Assembly (NCBI RefSeq): GCF_001280125.1 | Contig: NZ_LGEG01000264.1 | Location: 1-33,286 of the forward strand | From: Streptomyces sp. NRRL F-6492 | GTDB lineage: Bacteria; Actinomycetota; Actinomycetes; Streptomycetales; Streptomycetaceae | DNA length: 33,286 nt | Direction: 5' to 3' | Shown here: piece after piece, positions 1-7,465 of the stretch | Layout of the letters: the number at the start of each line of letters is the position of its first letter | Numbering within the stretch: position 1 is the stretch's first letter | The notes under the pieces: model-generated | What the model saw: the letters and a program-made list of their open reading frames with translations, nothing else | Database searches by the model: none | Told to the model about the DNA's origin: nothing | Position numbers and translations under genes: made by a program

Positions 1-1293
1 CCGCTCCCCCAGCAACCGCAACGCCACCCCCACCGGCAACGGACCCAACGGCCGCACCACCTCCCCCGGCACCCCCAACGGCTCCCGACTCGTCGCGAGC
101 ACGGTCACTCCGGGGCAGCGCGTCAGCAGCGACTGCGCGAGTTGCGCCGCCGTGCCGACCACGTGCTCGCAGTTGTCGAGGACCAGCAGCATCCGGCGTC
201 CGCCGCAGTGCTCCACGAGGTCGGCGAAAGGGTCCTTCGGTGCGGCGTCGGGGACGGGTGGCCGCTGCCAGAGCTGCGTCTCGCGGGCCCCGAGGGCGGT
301 GAGGACGGCGGCGCCGACCGTGGAGCCGTCCCGTACGGAGGCGAGTTCGGCGAGGTGGACCGGGCCGTCGTACGTCCCGGCGGCCTCCAGGGCGAGCCGT
401 GTCTTGCCGACGCCGCCCGGCCCGGTGAGGGTGACGAGCCGCCGGTCGCCCCAGGAGGCGGCGAGGTCCGCCAGTTCGTCGTCGCGGCCGATGAAGGAGG
501 TCAGGCGGGCGGGCAGGGCGCCCGTCCGGTCTCCGGGGCCGGCGGGCCGTTCCTCCGTCAGGAGTGCGGCGTGCAGGGCGCGCAGTTCGGGCCCGGGGTC
601 CGCGCCGAGGCGTTCCGCGAGGGCCGTGCGCACCTCCTCGTACGCCGCCAGGGCCTCGGCGGGCCGTCCGGCCGCCCGCAGGGCCCGGATCCGCAGGGCC
701 TGGAGGGGTTCGTCGAGGGGCTGCCCGGCGGCGAGGGCTGCGAGCGGCGCGAGGACGTCGGCGGCCCGCCCCAGGGCCAGGTCGGCGGCGAACCGGTCGC
801 GGCGCGCCTGCGCGTGCCGCTGTTCGGCCCGTACGACCAGGGGGTCCGCGTCCCGGCCCGGGAGGTCGGCGAGGGCGGGGCCGCGCCAGAGCACGAGGGC
901 CTCGTCCAGGAGGGCGGCCGCCCCTCCGGCGTCCCCGGCGGCGAGCGCGGCGGCCCCCTCGGCGGCGAGCCGTTCGAAGCGGTACAGGTCGACGTCGTCC
1001 CGGACGGCGGCGAGGCGGTAGCCGCCGGGCTCCGAGGCGACGGCCTCCCGGCCCAGGGCCCGGCGCAGCCGGCCGACGAGGGCCTGGAGCGCGGCCGCGC
1101 GGTCCCGGTCGCCGACCGGGTCCGCGTCCGCCCAGACCTGGTCGATCAGCGTGCCCGGGGCCACCGCGCGCCCGCCGGCCGCCGCGAGGGCGGTGAGCAG
1201 GGCCCGGAGCCTGCCGCCGCCCAAGACGGCCTCCGTCCCGTCGTCGGTACGGAGGGCCTGACACGGACCGAGGACACGGTAGGACGGCTGCAC
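1..1293 (-). CDS. AfsR/SARP-family transcriptional regulator, N-terminal part (runs off left edge)
   Basis: A frame open from GTG at 1293 leftwards to the window edge encodes 431 residues of an AfsR-like regulator; the C-terminus lies outside. Seen in order: an OmpR-type winged-helix domain (roughly residues 3-90, ending in VGRLRRALG), a bacterial transcriptional activation domain (about 95-240, with RAEQRHAQARRDRFAADLALG), and the start of an NB-ARC/STAND ATPase with P-loop GPGGVGKTRLALEAA and Walker B region LLVLDNCEHV, followed by TSREPLGVPGEVVRPL. SARPs activate secondary-metabolite or developmental genes and the STAND module usually gates them by ATP. The GTG start is chosen because the winged helix begins at once (VQPSYRVLGP) and a -10-like CAGAAT ends six bases before it, as in a leaderless mRNA. 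It diverges from the SpoIIE-type gene. Family assignment is firm; the target pathway cannot be told. Confidence 0.9.
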   Translation of the reverse strand, partial: MQPSYRVLGPCQALRTDDGTEAVLGGGRLRALLTALAAAGGRAVAPGTLIDQVWADADPVGDRDRAAALQALVGRLRRALGREAVASEPGGYRLAAVRDDVDLYRFERLAAEGAAALAAGDAGGAAALLDEALVLWRGPALADLPGRDADPLVVRAEQRHAQARRDRFAADLALGRAADVLAPLAALAAGQPLDEPLQALRIRALRAAGRPAEALAAYEEVRTALAERLGADPGPELRALHAALLTEERPAGPGDRTGALPARLTSFIGRDDELADLAASWGDRRLVTLTGPGGVGKTRLALEAAGTYDGPVHLAELASVRDGSTVGAAVLTALGARETQLWQRPPVPDAAPKDPFADLVEHCGGRRMLLVLDNCEHVVGTAAQLAQSLLTRCPGVTVLATSREPLGVPGEVVRPLGPLPVGVALRLLGER

Positions 1294-1452
1294 CGGCCCA
1301 TTCTGCCCCGCCGGCGTCCCGGGTCCCACCGATATCCCGGGCCGTCCCCGTCACCGGCACGGTCCGCCCGCCCCCGGTCCCGCGCGGCGAACTCGCGCCA
1401 CGCCGTGTCACCGCCATGGCGTCGCCGGGGCGCGGGTTCGACAATGGGGGGG

Positions 1453-3537
1453 ATGACCGATGACGACCCGCGTACCCGCAGTGGCGAGATCGGGCCCGCC
1501 GAGTGGCTCGCCATGAACCGGACCGGCAGCTTCGACTGGGATCTCGACACGGGCAGCATCGATGCCGACGAGTCCGGGCTGCTGGTCTTCGGCGTGGTCC
1601 CGGACGCCTTCGACGGGCGTCCCGAGACCCTCGTCGCGCGTCTGGCCCCCGACGAGCGGGTCAAGCTCCGGGGCGTGGTGCGCGAGGCCGTCAAGAGCGG
1701 CGCGGTCTCGTACACCGCGCACTTCCCCATCCCGCAGGACGACGGGCCACCCCACTGGACGCACGTGCAGGCGCGGATCCTGCGCTCGCCGGACGGGCGG
1801 GCCCGGCGGATCGTCGGCGTCGTGCGGGACACGACCGCCGAGGTGATGCACTTCGCCTTCGTGCGGGACCTGGAGAAGCGGCGCGAGGTCCAGACGAACA
1901 TCGTCGAGCGGACGACGAACGCGCTGTCGCGCGCGGTGACCGTGGACGACGTGACGGCCGCCCTGACCGGCCCGGGCGGTCTCGCCCGGCTCGGCGCGGA
2001 CGGTCTGGCGCTGGGGCTCGTGGAGAACGGCTCGCTGAACATCATCGCGTTGAGCGGGGGGACCCTCGACGTGCTCGACGGCCTCCGCAACCGCCGGCTC
2101 GACCGGCGGCTGCCGCTGGCCGAGGCGGTGCTGAGCGGCCGGCCCCGGTTCGTGTCGTCCTTCCCCTCGCTCGGGCGGGACTTCCCCGAACTGGCCCCCT
2201 ATCTGCCCCGGCTCGACTTCCGGGCCGCCTGCTACCTGCCGCTGGTGGCGCAGGCGCGCTCGCTGGGCGGGATGGCCCTGTTCTACCGGGGCCGCACCTC
2301 GTTCAACCCCGACGAGCGGAACCTGGCGCTCGGGCTCGCGGCGATCGTCGCCCAGTCGCTCCAGCGGGCGATGCTCTTCGACGAGGAGCGGGAGCTCGCG
2401 ACCGGGCTCCAGGCGGCGATGCTGCCGCGCCGGATCCCGGAGATCATCGGCGGCCAGATCGCCGTCCGGTACCACGCGGCGTGGAGCGGGCGGCAGGTCG
2501 GCGGCGACTGGTACGACGTGATCCCGCTGCCGCGCAGCCGGGTCGGGATCGTCGTGGGCGACGTCCAGGGCCACGACACGCACGCGGCCGCCATCATGGG
2601 CCAGCTGCGGATCGCGCTGCGGGCGTACGCGGGCGAGGGGCACGCCCCTTCGACGGTGCTGGCCCGGGCCTCCCGGTTCCTCGCCGAGCTGGACACCAAC
2701 CGCTTCGCGACGTGTACGTACGCGCAGGTGGACCTGACGAGCGGCACCCTGCGCGCGGTGCGGGCCGGGCACCTCGATCCGCTGATCCGGCACAACGACG
2801 GGCGGGTGGGGCAGCCCAAGCTGCGGGGCGGGCTTCCGCTGGGCCTGGCGACCGTGTTCGGGGACGAGGAGTTCCCCGAGACGCGGCTCGACCTGGTGCC
2901 CGGGGAGACCCTGGTGCTCTGCACGGACGGGCTCGTCGAGCAGCCCGATTCGGACATCTCGTCCGGTCTCGCCGCGCTGGCCGAGGCGATCGCCACCGGT
3001 CCGCCGCAGGCCGAGGCGCTGGCCGACCACCTCTCCGACCGGCTGTGGGAGCGGTGGGGTTCGGGCGACGACGTGGCCCTCCTCGTGCTGCGGCGCAGCC
3101 CGGACCCGGGCACGCCCAGGGCGCCGCGCATCCACCAGTACATCCACCAGGCCGATCCGCAGGGCCTCTCGGACGCGCGGGCGGCCGTGGGGCAGGCGCT
3201 GCGCGACTGGGGCATGCGGGAACTCGCCGACGACGCCGAGCTGTTGACGGGCGAGCTGCTCGTCAACGTGCTGCTGCACACGGAGGGGGGCGCGGTGCTG
3301 ACCCTGGAGGTGCTGCCCGAGCCGGTGCGGCGGGTGCGCCTGTCGGTGCAGGACCGGTCGAGCGCCTGGCCCCGGCGGCGCACCCCGGGCGAGGCGGCCA
3401 CGTCGGGGCGCGGGCTGCTGCTGCTCGACGCGCTGGCCTCCCGGTGGGGGGTCGAGCCGCGCGGCGAGGGCAAGGCGGTGTGGTGCGAGATCGGCCCGGC
3501 GCCGGTGCCGGCCGACACCGCTCCCGGCGGCGGGTGA
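1453..3537 (+). CDS. PAS-GAF-SpoIIE phosphatase with C-terminal anti-sigma HATPase domain
   Basis: A 694-residue multidomain regulator of the partner-switching type. PAS-like fold at about 20-130; GAF at about 150-305; SpoIIE/PP2C phosphatase at about 340-548 with the metal-ligand motifs GGDWYD (350-355), GDVQGH (369-374), TDG (491-493) and GDD (538-540); and an RsbW-like HATPase at about 565-682 with the N-box ELLVNVLLHT, VQDRSS and SGRGLLLLDALASRWG. Such proteins dephosphorylate anti-anti-sigma factors in response to sensed ligands, while the kinase domain can bind or phosphorylate their partners. No membrane segment is seen, so it should be cytosolic. The frame stays open far upstream, but that part is antisense to the AfsR-like gene. 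ATG 1453 is preferred over ATG 1444 because GACAAT (1440-1445) ends seven bases before it, fitting a leaderless transcript. No anti-anti-sigma gene is adjacent, so its partner is unknown. Confidence 0.9.
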   Translation: MTDDDPRTRSGEIGPAEWLAMNRTGSFDWDLDTGSIDADESGLLVFGVVPDAFDGRPETLVARLAPDERVKLRGVVREAVKSGAVSYTAHFPIPQDDGPPHWTHVQARILRSPDGRARRIVGVVRDTTAEVMHFAFVRDLEKRREVQTNIVERTTNALSRAVTVDDVTAALTGPGGLARLGADGLALGLVENGSLNIIALSGGTLDVLDGLRNRRLDRRLPLAEAVLSGRPRFVSSFPSLGRDFPELAPYLPRLDFRAACYLPLVAQARSLGGMALFYRGRTSFNPDERNLALGLAAIVAQSLQRAMLFDEERELATGLQAAMLPRRIPEIIGGQIAVRYHAAWSGRQVGGDWYDVIPLPRSRVGIVVGDVQGHDTHAAAIMGQLRIALRAYAGEGHAPSTVLARASRFLAELDTNRFATCTYAQVDLTSGTLRAVRAGHLDPLIRHNDGRVGQPKLRGGLPLGLATVFGDEEFPETRLDLVPGETLVLCTDGLVEQPDSDISSGLAALAEAIATGPPQAEALADHLSDRLWERWGSGDDVALLVLRRSPDPGTPRAPRIHQYIHQADPQGLSDARAAVGQALRDWGMRELADDAELLTGELLVNVLLHTEGGAVLTLEVLPEPVRRVRLSVQDRSSAWPRRRTPGEAATSGRGLLLLDALASRWGVEPRGEGKAVWCEIGPAPVPADTAPGGG

Positions 3538-3561
3538 GTCCGCCGGGGGCGGTCCTGGGGG

Positions 3562-4959
3562 TCAGGCGCGCTGCCACACCGTGGTCGCGTTGCAGAACTC
3601 GCGGATGCCGTGGCCGGCGAGCTCGCGGCCGTACCCGGAGCGCTTGATCCCGCCGAAGGGGAGCGCGGGGTGGGAGGCGGTCATGCCGTTGACGAAGACG
3701 CCGCCGGCCTCCAGGTCGCGGACGAAGAGGGCGACCTCCTCCTGGGAGCGGGTCCACACGTTGGAACTGAGGCCGAACGGGGAGTCGTTGGCAATGGCGA
3801 CGGCCTCCTCGACGTCACCGACCGGGTAGACGGTGGCGACCGGTCCGAAGGCCTCCTCGCGGTGGATCCGCATCTCCGGGGTGACCCCGGTGAGGACGGT
3901 GGGCCGGTAGTACCAGCCGTTCCGGAGCTGTTCGCCCTCGGGGCGGTGGCCGCCGCAGAGGGCGGTGGCGCCCCGGCCCACGGCGTCGTCGACGAGCTCC
4001 TCCAGGTCGGCGCGGCCCTGCTCGGTGGCGAGGGGGCCGACGTCGGTGGACTCGTCGAGGGGGTCGCCGACGGTGAGGGCGTTCATGGCGGCGGTGAAGC
4101 GCTCGGAGAAGTCGTCGTACACGTTCCGGTGGACGATGAACCGCTTGGCGGCGATGCAGGACTGGCCGTTGTTCTGGACGCGGGCGGTGACGGCGGTCTT
4201 CACGGCCGCGACGACGTCGGCGGAGGGCATCACGATGTACGGGTCGCTGCCGCCGAGTTCCAGGACGGTCTTCTTGATCTCGTCGCCCGCGACGGAGGCG
4301 ACGGCCCGGCCGGCCGGTTCGCTGCCGGTGAGGGTGGCGGCCACCACGCGGGGGTCGCGCAGGACGCCCTCGACCTCGCGGGAGCCGATGAGGAGGGTCT
4401 GGAAGCAGCCCTCGGGGAATCCGGCGCGGCGGAAGAGGTCGCCCAGGTAGAGCGCGGTCTGCGGCACGTTCGAGGCGTGCTTGAGGAGGCCCGTGTTCCC
4501 CGCCATGAGGGCGGGCGCGGCGAAGCGGACGACCTGCCAGAGCGGGAAGTTCCACGGCATGACGGCGAGGACGGGCCCGAGGGGCCGGTAGTGGACGCGG
4601 GCCGTGTCCGCGCCGGAGTCCTGGACGTCGCTCTCCGCCGGGTGCTCGTCGGCGAGGAGCTCCTCGGCGTGGCGGGCGTACCAGCGCATGGCCTTGGCGC
4701 ACTTGGCGGCCTCGGCGCGGGCGGCCGCGATCGGCTTGCCCATCTCGATCGTCATGGTGCGCGCGATGTCCTCGGTGTCCTCGTCGAGGAGGCTCGCGGC
4801 GGCGCGCAGGAGGCGGGCGCGTTCGGCGAAGGAGGTGGTGCGGTAGCGGCGGTACGTCTCGTGCGCGGCGGCGACGCGCCGCTCGACCTCCTCGGGCCCG
4901 TGGGCCTCGTAGGTGCGCAGCGTCTCGCCGGTCGCGGGGTTCACGGTGGCGATGCCCAT
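3562..4959 (-). CDS. NAD(P)-dependent succinate-semialdehyde dehydrogenase (Sad/YneI type)
   Basis: A 465-residue aldehyde dehydrogenase that should oxidise succinate semialdehyde (or a similar short aldehyde) to the acid with NAD(P). Visible family marks: MPWNFPLW at 134-141, catalytic Glu234 in ELGGSDP, catalytic Cys268 in NNGQSC, and the closing FGGIKRSGYGRE. Length and the conserved C-terminus (REFCNATTVWQRA) resemble E. coli Sad/YneI more than GabD. The start is ATG 4959 because AGGAGG lies a few bases upstream; an in-frame extension to 5025 has no such site. It converges on the SpoIIE-type gene with 24 bases between the stop codons. The ThuA-like gene upstream is on the same strand, about 120 bases away. 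Substrate is inferred from family; GABA, putrescine or 4-hydroxybutyrate breakdown would all fit. Confidence 0.88.
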   Translation of the reverse strand: MGIATVNPATGETLRTYEAHGPEEVERRVAAAHETYRRYRTTSFAERARLLRAAASLLDEDTEDIARTMTIEMGKPIAAARAEAAKCAKAMRWYARHAEELLADEHPAESDVQDSGADTARVHYRPLGPVLAVMPWNFPLWQVVRFAAPALMAGNTGLLKHASNVPQTALYLGDLFRRAGFPEGCFQTLLIGSREVEGVLRDPRVVAATLTGSEPAGRAVASVAGDEIKKTVLELGGSDPYIVMPSADVVAAVKTAVTARVQNNGQSCIAAKRFIVHRNVYDDFSERFTAAMNALTVGDPLDESTDVGPLATEQGRADLEELVDDAVGRGATALCGGHRPEGEQLRNGWYYRPTVLTGVTPEMRIHREEAFGPVATVYPVGDVEEAVAIANDSPFGLSSNVWTRSQEEVALFVRDLEAGGVFVNGMTASHPALPFGGIKRSGYGRELAGHGIREFCNATTVWQRA

Positions 4960-5080
4960 GGCCTGTCTCCTCCTGCCTCGGCCCCCGTCCGACACCAACC
5001 TTCCGTGAAGAGCGGCGCGGCGCAACAGGGGGCGGGACGGCGGGGTGACCCGGACGGCCGCCGGGCGGGCCGTCCGGGCG

Positions 5081-5734
5081 TCAGGCGGTCAGCCAGGCCA
5101 GGGCGCCGGCGAGGTGGGCGCGGAAGAGCGGGTCGCGGTACGTCTCCGGGGCGTGCCCGAGGGCGGTGAGGAGGACGCGCCCCCGGTCCACCTCCCGGCA
5201 CCAGACGAGCGGGTGGTCGTCGCCGTGGGTGCCGCCGCGGTACGAGGTCTCGTCGGCCCGGGCCAGGACCCGCGCCCCCCGGGGGGCGGAGGTGAAGTTG
5301 TACCACTCGTCCGTCCACTCCCAGCGGGCCGGGAGCGGGGCGGTCGCCGGGTGGTCGCCGGGGGCGACGAGGACGGTGCCGGGCTGGACCTCGGGGTGGC
5401 CGTCGAAGCGGGTGCCGAGCAGTTCCCCGTAGAACGGCCAGTCGGGTTCGGCGTTGGCGGCCGCGTGCACGGCGAGGAGGGCGCCGCCGCCCCGCAGGTA
5501 CGCCTCGAAGGCGGTCCGCCCCTCGGGGGTCAGGACGGTCCCGGTCGTGGAGAGCAGGACGACGACGGCGCACCGGGCGAGCCGTTCGGGCGTGAAGGCG
5601 TCCGGGTCCTCGGTGACCTCGGCCGCCCGCCCCGCCTCCTCCGCCAGCTCCACGAGGGCGGCGGCGCCGTCGGGGATCGAGGCGTGGCGGTATCCGGCGG
5701 TGCGGGTGTAGATCAGGACGTCTGCGGTGGACAC
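5081..5734 (-). CDS. ThuA-like domain protein
   Basis: A 217-residue ThuA-family protein (class I glutamine-amidotransferase-like fold) from GTG 5734. Seen: VLIYTRTAGYRHASI at the N-terminus, LSTTGTVLTPEGRTAF mid-way, GGGALLAVHAAAN, and the DEWYNFTSAPRG and GRVLLTALGHAPETYRDP segments typical of the family. ThuA-like proteins take part in trehalose and related disaccharide use in rhizobia; in actinomycetes their reaction is mostly undefined. No signal peptide is evident. An upstream ATG at 5779 would add 15 residues, but a perfect LacI-type palindrome (5764-5777) would then lie inside the coding region. GTG 5734 has GGAG eight bases upstream and leaves the operator in the leader, so it is preferred. 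Likely sugar-regulated. Confidence 0.83.
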   Translation of the reverse strand: MSTADVLIYTRTAGYRHASIPDGAAALVELAEEAGRAAEVTEDPDAFTPERLARCAVVVLLSTTGTVLTPEGRTAFEAYLRGGGALLAVHAAANAEPDWPFYGELLGTRFDGHPEVQPGTVLVAPGDHPATAPLPARWEWTDEWYNFTSAPRGARVLARADETSYRGGTHGDDHPLVWCREVDRGRVLLTALGHAPETYRDPLFRAHLAGALAWLTA

Positions 5735-5763
5735 GCGGCGCACTCCGGGGAGAAGGGGCGGGG

Positions 5764-5777
5764 GGAAAGCGCTTTCC
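5764..5777. promoter_or_regulatory. LacI-family operator palindrome
   Basis: GGAAAGCGCTTTCC is a perfect 14-bp palindrome with the central CG and GAAAGC half-sites typical of LacI/GalR-family sugar repressors in actinomycetes. It sits 30 bases upstream of the GTG of the ThuA-like gene, where a bound repressor would block transcription. No LacI-family gene is in the window, so the regulator would act from elsewhere. Confidence 0.65.
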
Positions 5778-5835
5778 ATGCTCGCCCCGACCGTAGCCAC
5801 CGGGAGCCGCGCCCCGCAAGGCGCGATCCGATCCA

Positions 5836-5864
5836 TTGTCGTATCGGATACGCCTCTGTATCTT
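5836..5864 (+). promoter_or_regulatory. Vegetative-type promoter with internal dyad, upstream of the aldolase gene
   Basis: TTGTCG (5836-5841) and TATCTT (5859-5864) are separated by exactly 17 bases, a good primary-sigma promoter. The spacer carries CGTATCGGATACG (5840-5852), a perfect 6-bp inverted repeat around one base, well placed for a repressor. Transcription would begin near 5871, giving a leader of about 50 bases to ATG 5921. Confidence 0.6.
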
Positions 5865-5920
5865 TTGGCGCGCCGTACCCCTTCCGCACGCCCCGTCGCC
5901 CGTTCCGCCGAGGAGCCGTC

Positions 5921-6727
5921 ATGAGCACCGTGCCGCCCGCGCTCGCCGCCGCCGTCGGGCCGTTGCCCGACGGGGTCGTCCTGCCGCTGCCGCCCGCCTT
6001 CGAGAGCGTCGAGGAGGAACGGCGGTACCGCAAGGAGCAACTGGCCGCCGGATTCCGGATCTTCGGCCGGTTCGGCTTCTCCGAGGGGGTCGCCGGGCAC
6101 ATCACCGTCCGCGACCCCGGTGACCCGGACGCCTTCTGGGTCAACCCGTTCGGGATGGGCTTCGGTCAGATCAAGGCCTCCGACCTGATCCTGGTCGACC
6201 ACGAGGGGGTCGTCCTCGAAGGGCGCCGGCCCGTGAACCGGGCCGCCTTCGTCATCCACTCGCGGGTCCACGCGGCCCGTCCCGACGCGGTCGCCGCCGC
6301 GCACTCGCACTCCCTGTACGGCAAGGCCTTCTCCAGCCTCGGGATCCCGCTCGACCCGATCACCCAGGACGCCTGCGCGTTCTTCGAGGACCACGGGATC
6401 TACGACGACTACCGGGGCGTGGTGAACGAGACCGAGGAGGGCGAGCGGGTCGCCAAGGCCCTCGGCGCGTACAAGGCGGTGATCCTCAAGAACCACGGGC
6501 TGCTCACGGTCGGACGGTCCGTCGCCGAGGCCGTGTGGTGGTTCGTCACCATGGAGCGCTCCTGCCAGGCCCAGCTCCTCGCGATGGCCGCGGGCACCCC
6601 ACGGCACATCGACCGGGAGACCGCGCTGCTCACGCGCGGACAGCTCGGCGGGCACCTGGCCGGCTGGTTCCAGGCGCGCCCGCTGTGGGATCAGATCACC
6701 GCGTCCGACCCGGACCTCTTCGACTGA
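5921..6727 (+). CDS. Class II aldolase/adducin family protein
   Basis: A 268-residue class II aldolase/adducin-domain protein. The zinc site is visible as the HSHS pair in AAHSHSLYGKAF (near residues 127-130) and the later HG in ILKNHGLLTVG; the acidic EDHGIYDDY segment and the GHITVRDP and WVNPFGMGFGQIKASDLI motifs are also family marks. Members cleave sugar phosphates such as fuculose- or ribulose-phosphate, or act as decarboxylases; the substrate here is not decided by sequence. ATG 5921 has GAGGAG a few bases before it. The last 37 bases overlap the 3' end of the convergent TetR gene. Promoter and dyad at 5836-5864 suggest regulated expression. Confidence 0.87.
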   Translation: MSTVPPALAAAVGPLPDGVVLPLPPAFESVEEERRYRKEQLAAGFRIFGRFGFSEGVAGHITVRDPGDPDAFWVNPFGMGFGQIKASDLILVDHEGVVLEGRRPVNRAAFVIHSRVHAARPDAVAAAHSHSLYGKAFSSLGIPLDPITQDACAFFEDHGIYDDYRGVVNETEEGERVAKALGAYKAVILKNHGLLTVGRSVAEAVWWFVTMERSCQAQLLAMAAGTPRHIDRETALLTRGQLGGHLAGWFQARPLWDQITASDPDLFD

Positions 6728-7362
6728 CCGCCGTCCGTCCGGCCCCCGGCTTCCGGGAGTTCGCGCGTCGAGGCCTCCAGGAACGCCGGGAGGAACTGGC
6801 GCTCCAGGCTGCCCGGCGGCAGCGCGTCCGGCTCCACGTAGCTCTGCGCGAGACCGCCCTCGCGCAGGGCGATGAGCAGGCGCGCGAACCGGTCGGCGTC
6901 CACGGTCAGTTCGCGTCCGGCCCGGCGCAGGACGAGCGTGAGGCCGCGGGCTATCTCGGCCCGTAGCCGCTCGTCGTGGCGCGCGAGCACCCAGGCGGCC
7001 TGCGGGTCCCGGATGGCGTGCAGGGTGAACTCGGTGGTCACCAGGTACCAGTCCCGCTCGTCCGGCTCCACGCGGGAGGCCAGTTCCGCGAGCCGGGCCA
7101 GGGTGTACTCCTCGGCCGTCAGCGCGTCGATCGACGCGGCGAGCCGCCGCACCGTCCGGTCGCTGTGCTCGTCGAAGAGGGCGAGGAAGAGTTCCTCCTT
7201 GCTCGCGAAGTTCGAGTAGTACGCGCCCCGCGTGTAACCGGCGCGCTCGCAGATCTGCTCGATCGTCGTCGCGTGGAAGCCGTGCTCGGCGAAGGTCTCC
7301 AGGGCGGCCTTCAGAAGCGCCGCGCGGGTGCGCGGCCGCCGCTTGGTGACACCTTTCGGCAC
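6691..7362 (-). CDS. TetR/AcrR-family regulator
   Basis: A 223-residue TetR-type repressor. The N-terminal helix-turn-helix is clear: TRAALLKAALETFAEHGFHATTIEQICERAGYTRGAYYSNFASKEELFLALF spread over about residues 11-62, with the typical G-A-Y-Y-x-x-F recognition helix. The remainder is a helical ligand domain with no recognisable specificity. GTG 7362 is chosen because GGAGGG lies seven bases upstream; a longer frame reaches 7536 but would run into the next gene's promoter and start. It diverges from the FHA-ABC exporter gene across 103 bases, so it may control itself and that operon. Its 3' end overlaps the convergent aldolase gene. Confidence 0.88.
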   Translation of the reverse strand: MPKGVTKRRPRTRAALLKAALETFAEHGFHATTIEQICERAGYTRGAYYSNFASKEELFLALFDEHSDRTVRRLAASIDALTAEEYTLARLAELASRVEPDERDWYLVTTEFTLHAIRDPQAAWVLARHDERLRAEIARGLTLVLRRAGRELTVDADRFARLLIALREGGLAQSYVEPDALPPGSLERQFLPAFLEASTRELPEAGGRTDGGQSKRSGSDAVI

Positions 7363-7453
7363 GGGTGGTCCCTCCAGTTCGTCCGGGCCGCTCCCGCGGC
7401 GGACGCCCACCATACCGGCGCCTCCCGGCCGGGCGGGGATCAGCTCCGGCGGA

Positions 7454-7459
7454 TAAAAT
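7454..7459 (+). promoter_or_regulatory. -10 box of a probable leaderless promoter for the FHA-ABC gene
   Basis: TAAAAT ends six bases before ATG 7466, the spacing at which transcription starts on the A of the start codon. This is the only A/T-rich stretch in the intergenic region, and no Shine-Dalgarno sequence precedes the ATG. A clear -35 box is not seen. Confidence 0.5.
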
Positions 7460-7465
7460 TCAGAC

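Noticed and set aside
142..1452. Open frame extending the SpoIIE-type protein by more than 400 residues upstream
   Set aside because: It is antisense to the AfsR-like gene, which has clear winged-helix, BTAD and P-loop motifs; the upstream translation is Gly/Arg/Pro-rich without any domain.
3610..5169. 519-residue open frame on the plus strand
   Set aside because: Antisense of the aldehyde dehydrogenase, with Gly/Val/Asp-rich low-complexity translation.
5735..6655. Long N-terminal extension of the ThuA-like frame
   Set aside because: It runs antisense through the aldolase gene, a promoter and an operator; the ThuA fold begins at the chosen start.
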